Assembly (NCBI GenBank): GCA_949373145.1
Contig: CASICI010000007.1
Location: forward strand, 1 to 64,000
Direction: 5' to 3'
Source: an uncultured Phycisphaerales bacterium
Lineage (GTDB): Bacteria; Planctomycetota; Phycisphaerae; Phycisphaerales; SM1A02
Length of the DNA stretch: 64,000 bases
Part shown: one piece after another, positions 60,800 to 64,000 of the stretch
How positions within the stretch are numbered: the first letter of the stretch is position 1
Layout: each line of letters starts with the position of its first letter
The notes under the pieces: generated by a model
Told to the model about the DNA's origin: nothing
Databases searched by the model: none
The model's input: the letters and a program-made list of their open reading frames with translations, nothing else
Made by a program: the position numbers and the translations under genes

Positions 60800-61309
60800 A
60801 TGAAACCACTCCCGATAATCTTGATGATTCTCGTGTGCTTCTCCCTTCAAGCATGTGCGACGCCCGTTCCCGTGCTCCCACCCGTGGAGAGCATCAAGGG
60901 TGACACCGCCCGATTGGTGGTCTTGATTCACGGGCTTGAAGAGTCCGATGGTCAGATCAGCATGAGCTGCCGCACCGAGGGCCCTGAATGGCCGACCGGC
61001 GATGGTGCGGAATACGTCAGAGTGGTTCCCGTCGAAGGTCATGACGGCATGGTCGAAATCTCGATCGATGACGTTCCCTGCGGGATCTACGCGATCTCGT
61101 TGTTTCATGACGTCAACTCGGACAACGACATGAACCGCAGCGCGATCGGGCTGCCGCTCGAGCCCTGGGGGATGTCCAACAATGCGATCGGATTGATGAG
61201 CGCCCCGAGCTTCGAGCAGGCTTCTTTCGTGGTGGATGCGCCCAGAACCGTGGTCGAGATCGATCTTCGGCGAGGCATCAGTCTTCAACCCCGGGCGCCT
61301 GTTCTGTGA
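60800..61309 (+). CDS. DUF2141 lipoprotein
   Basis: 169 residues with a lipoprotein signal (LMILVCFSLQAC). The mature part reads LVVLIHGLEESDGQISMS, VPCGIYAISLFHDVNSDNDM and GLPLEPWGMSNNA, the DUF2141 pattern: a beta sandwich that resembles transthyretin-like folds, with HD.N.DG-type residues. The function is unknown. It is divergent from the 3-HAO gene. Its stop overlaps the next start by four bases (GTGA). Confidence 0.85.
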   Translation: MKPLPIILMILVCFSLQACATPVPVLPPVESIKGDTARLVVLIHGLEESDGQISMSCRTEGPEWPTGDGAEYVRVVPVEGHDGMVEISIDDVPCGIYAISLFHDVNSDNDMNRSAIGLPLEPWGMSNNAIGLMSAPSFEQASFVVDAPRTVVEIDLRRGISLQPRAPVL

Positions 61310-61767
61310 ATGAGTCACGGGTGACCAACCTCGAGCCATCCAGGGATTCCGACGGCGTGTTCGAATGGAGCATCAGGCCGTCCGTGGGACGTCCCGGTGC
61401 CATGGTGTTCGCGGTGTCCACGATCATCATCATGTCCTCGCTCATCGGAGTCATGGGGGGAGACTGGATCTGGGGCGCGCTCTCGGCGGTCCTTCTGTTT
61501 CTGACCAGCAGCCGATTCTTTCTCACCAGTCGAATCTCGATCACACCTGATGGGATTCGAGCCCAATTCCCCTTGAGAACGCGTTTCATGGCGTGGGATG
61601 AGATCGAATCGATTCGACACGACCAGTCCGCCGCGTTGATCCGAATGCGGAAACGACGCTTGCGCAAGGCCGAATTCACGGTGCTGTTCAACGAAACCGC
61701 TGATCAGGCGCTTGAAAGCATGGTCCGTTTCGCGCCCTCAGGCCTGGTGGAGGCGGTTCCATCATGA
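61306..61767 (+). CDS. Membrane protein with PH-like domain, unknown function
   Basis: 153 residues. Two transmembrane segments (GAMVFAVSTIIIMSSLIGVM and WGALSAVLLFLTSSRFFL) are followed by a domain that resembles bacterial PH-like modules (ISITPDGIRAQFPLRT, FMAWDEIESIRHDQSA). The likely start is GTG at 61306, which overlaps the DUF2141 stop; a GTG at 61321 is also possible. Its stop overlaps the next start by four bases (ATGA). Confidence 0.65.
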   Translation: MNESRVTNLEPSRDSDGVFEWSIRPSVGRPGAMVFAVSTIIIMSSLIGVMGGDWIWGALSAVLLFLTSSRFFLTSRISITPDGIRAQFPLRTRFMAWDEIESIRHDQSAALIRMRKRRLRKAEFTVLFNETADQALESMVRFAPSGLVEAVPS

Positions 61768-62135
61768 AACGACTTCGTTCCTGGCTCACCCATGCCTTCG
61801 CAGTCGAGAAGGAAACGGATTTCGATCCTGACGAGGACGATCGCGCGTTGATCGAGGTGGTCTGCGCCGAGGTGGTCAGAAGGCACATGGCGACACCCGC
61901 GACCCTGTTTCTGGAATCAACCCGCCCCTTGAATTACATCGGCAGTCAGACCATGACCTTCTTCGAACCCGTGATGAGGACGGTGCTGCGCAACCCCGCC
62001 AAGTGGGAGCAATTTGCGAGGATTCTGGAGCATCGAGGGTCGATCGAGTACCTTTGCCGAAGAATCGAAGCGCTGGACAAGGAACACGATTCCAAAACGA
62101 GCACCAAAGACGATGAACGACACTCAGAAGATTGA
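61764..62135 (+). CDS. Small cytoplasmic protein of unknown function
   Basis: 123 residues, helical and charged, without membrane segments. ALIEVVCAEVVRRHMATPAT and NYIGSQTMTFFEPVMRTVLR suggest a helical bundle, and the last 20 residues are charged and polar. It overlaps the upstream gene by four bases and the GlmL-like gene by 23 bases, so it is part of a compact operon. No family was recognised. Its conserved-looking position between the PH-like protein and the ATPase could help a comparative search. Confidence 0.6.
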   Translation: MKRLRSWLTHAFAVEKETDFDPDEDDRALIEVVCAEVVRRHMATPATLFLESTRPLNYIGSQTMTFFEPVMRTVLRNPAKWEQFARILEHRGSIEYLCRRIEALDKEHDSKTSTKDDERHSED

Positions 62136-63945
62136 TACCGACGCCATCAACGTGATCCTCGCCACCGACTGTGGCTCGACCACCACCAAGGCGATCATGA
62201 TCGAAAAGGTCGACGGCGTGTATCGCCAGACCTGGCGCGGCGAAGCCCCCACGACCGTGGAGGAGCCTTTCGCCAATGTGACGGTCGGGGTGCTCAATGC
62301 ACTCACCGAGATCCAGGAGGTCTCGGGCCGTCGCCTGATCGATGATGCGGGCGAAATCATCAGACCCGCCACCGCGACCGAAGGCTGTGACATCTATATC
62401 TCCACCAGTTCCGCCGGCGGCGGGCTTCAGATGATGGTGGCGGGCGTGGTTCGGGAGATGACCGCGGCCAGCGCCAAGCGTGCGGCACTCGGCGCCGGAG
62501 CGATCGTGATGGACACCATCGCCGCGAACGATAAGCGCAGGCCTCACGAGCAGATACAGCGAATTCGAGAGCTGCGTCCCGACATGGTCCTGATCTCCGG
62601 TGGCACCGACGGTGGAGACACCAAGAAGGTCACTGAAATCTCCGAGATGATCGCGCCGGCCAAGCCTCGACCCCGTTTCGGCAAGTCCTATGAACTGCCG
62701 ATCATCTTCGCCGGCAATGACAAGGCTCGACCCGAGATCGAGCGCGTCTTCTCCGACGGCGGATTCGATCTCAAGATCACGGACAACCTGCGGCCGACGC
62801 TCGAGCAGGAGAATCTCGGGCCCGCCCGGGACATGATTCATGATGTCTTCCTCGAACACGTGATGGCACATGCGCCCGGTTACGACACCCTGATGTCGAT
62901 CACGGACGCTCCGATCATGCCCACGCCGGGTGCGGTCGGTGACATCCTCCAGACGATCGCCAAGGGCCGCGGAATCAACGCCGTCGGCGTGGACATCGGC
63001 GGCGCGACCACCGACGTCTTCAGCGTCTTCGACGGGACCTTCAACCGAACGGTGAGTGCGAATCTCGGGATGAGTTACTCGATCTCGAACGTCTGCGCGG
63101 AAGCGACGATGCCCACCATTCTGAGGTGGGTCCATCTCGACATGGACGAGCACGAGCTTCGAAACCGTGTCAAGAACAAGATGATCCGTCCGACGACGAT
63201 TCCACAGACCATGGAGGCACTCGTCTTCGAACAGGCGGTCGCCCGCGAGGCGCTTCGTCTGGCGTACATCCAGCACAAGGCCTTCGCCACCACGCTCAAG
63301 GGTGTCCAGCAGCAACGCACCGTCGGCGACACCTTCACCCAGCAGTCCGGTGGTGAGACGATCGTCAACAACATGAAGCTCGACCTGCTCGTCGCGTCCG
63401 GCGGCGTGCTCAGTCACGCACCGCGAATGCACCAGACCGCGATGCTCATGATCGATGCGTTCGAACCCGAAGGGATCACCGAGCTCGCCAAGGACTCGAT
63501 CTTCATGATGCCTCACCTGGGCGTGCTGGCATCGGTGCACCCGAAGGCGGCGATGGAAGTCTTCGAACGCGACTGCCTGGTCTACCTCGGCACCTGCGTT
63601 GCGGCGAAAGGCATTGGAAAAGAAGGTAAGAACTGCTTCAGTTGGTCACTCGACGGAGGCACACGCGGTTCAGGCGACATCGCCTTCGGTCGAATCGAGA
63701 TGATCGAACTCGGCCCCGACGAGACCGCCGAGATCGAAGTCAGACCCGCGCGCGGTTTCGACGTCGGTGCGGGCCCCGGAAAGCCGGTCACGAAGATGAT
63801 TCGAGGTGGCACCGTCGGTCTCATCCTCGATGCCCGAGGACGTGCTCTGGCACTTCCCGAGGAACGTGCCGAATGTCGCGAGGCCGTCACACGAACGATC
63901 GATGCGATCGGTCTCTATCCCGATCTCGAAGGGAGCGCCGTCTGA
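62113..63945 (+). CDS. GlmL/MutL-type ATPase (glutamate mutase accessory family)
   Basis: About 610 residues of the ASKHA superfamily. ILATDCGSTTTKAIMIEKV is the phosphate-1 loop, AVGVDIGGATTDVFSVFDG the second ATP-binding element, and MVLISGGTDGGD and SAGGGLQMMVAG are typical of GlmL, the protein encoded between the two subunits of coenzyme-B12-dependent glutamate mutase. No mutase subunit is seen in this window, but the operon continues beyond the edge. The ATG at 62113 gives the family amino end; an ATG at 62014 is in the preceding gene. Confidence 0.88.
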   Translation: MNDTQKIDTDAINVILATDCGSTTTKAIMIEKVDGVYRQTWRGEAPTTVEEPFANVTVGVLNALTEIQEVSGRRLIDDAGEIIRPATATEGCDIYISTSSAGGGLQMMVAGVVREMTAASAKRAALGAGAIVMDTIAANDKRRPHEQIQRIRELRPDMVLISGGTDGGDTKKVTEISEMIAPAKPRPRFGKSYELPIIFAGNDKARPEIERVFSDGGFDLKITDNLRPTLEQENLGPARDMIHDVFLEHVMAHAPGYDTLMSITDAPIMPTPGAVGDILQTIAKGRGINAVGVDIGGATTDVFSVFDGTFNRTVSANLGMSYSISNVCAEATMPTILRWVHLDMDEHELRNRVKNKMIRPTTIPQTMEALVFEQAVAREALRLAYIQHKAFATTLKGVQQQRTVGDTFTQQSGGETIVNNMKLDLLVASGGVLSHAPRMHQTAMLMIDAFEPEGITELAKDSIFMMPHLGVLASVHPKAAMEVFERDCLVYLGTCVAAKGIGKEGKNCFSWSLDGGTRGSGDIAFGRIEMIELGPDETAEIEVRPARGFDVGAGPGKPVTKMIRGGTVGLILDARGRALALPEERAECREAVTRTIDAIGLYPDLEGSAV

Positions 63946-64000
63946 TGGCGAAGGCATACACCCCCGGACTCAAGGTCTCCTCCAGAACGACTCACCTCGC
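63945..64000 (+). CDS. Start of a further gene, truncated by the window end
   Basis: The ATG overlaps the GlmL-like stop by one base (TGATG), and only 18 complete codons are visible (MAKAYTPGLKVSSRTTHL). The tight coupling shows that it belongs to the same operon. I cannot assign a function from this length. Confidence 0.55.
   Translation, partial: MAKAYTPGLKVSSRTTHL

Noticed and set aside
61876-63540. Long minus-strand open frame of 554 codons
   Set aside because: It lies opposite the GlmL-like gene. It is rich in His, Arg, Asp and Gly, has no domain, and is explained by codon bias on the coding strand.

Overview
The window looks like a chromosomal segment of a marine planctomycete of class Phycisphaerae. 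Pointers are the carboxy-terminal calcium-loop pair of the FG-GAP protein at 47001-48707, signal peptidase I and HtrA-like proteins with large insertions, many short lipoproteins and secreted proteins of unknown function, and weak or absent Shine-Dalgarno sequences before many genes. The assignment rests on recognised families and gene style, not on a marker gene. No rRNA, tRNA, CRISPR array, insertion sequence or phage was found. Coding density is high, and the only gene-free stretch above 300 bases is 21908-22268.

Layout. 1-467 is the frameshifted tail of an AsmA-like gene. 497-9273 carries metG, two secreted or anchored unknowns, metF, rex, lipoproteins, an amidase and a phosphoglycolate phosphatase. 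9327-18657 carries a two-domain HtrA-like protease, a dCMP deaminase, gpmI, a YggS-type PLP protein, a DUF481 outer-membrane protein, membrane unknowns, and tmk and gmk whose 3' ends overlap. 18736-23306 holds a minus-strand set of two paralogous HTH-TPR regulators plus a small secreted protein, and then a UMP/CMP-kinase-like enzyme with an unusual amino-terminal domain. 23529-38520 is mostly housekeeping: lpdA, a cytosolic hybrid histidine kinase, two tandem metallophosphoesterases, yidC, mnmE, an OprB porin, a thioesterase, a DciA-like protein, an ABC ATPase, der and a RicT-like protein with a long basic tail. 38560-48707 carries a beta-lactamase-like serine hydrolase, lepB, a nitroreductase, a THUMP methyltransferase, a large secreted unknown, an MprF/YbhN-type membrane protein and the FG-GAP protein.

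48787-49656 contains two RRM RNA-binding protein genes. Each is preceded by a stem-loop leader with the same outer stem and a different but still self-complementary inner stem. From 49774 to 60728 lies a nearly complete kynurenine-degradation pathway in two blocks. The plus-strand block (SDR, aldehyde dehydrogenase, unknown lipoprotein, RidA-type deaminase) handles 2-aminomuconate semialdehyde and 2-aminomuconate. The minus-strand block (3-HAO, ACMSD, kynureninase, KMO, kynurenine formamidase) runs from N-formylkynurenine to 2-aminomuconate semialdehyde. Tryptophan dioxygenase is not in the window. Between the blocks, a PhyH-type oxygenase gene is flanked by a direct duplication of part of a neighbouring gene. 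The window ends in a tightly packed plus-strand set: DUF2141 lipoprotein, PH-like membrane protein, small unknown, GlmL/MutL-type ATPase and the start of one more gene.

The most interesting items are the paired RRM leaders, the HTH-TPR/secreted-protein cassette, the chimeric nucleotide kinase and the duplication around the PhyH gene.
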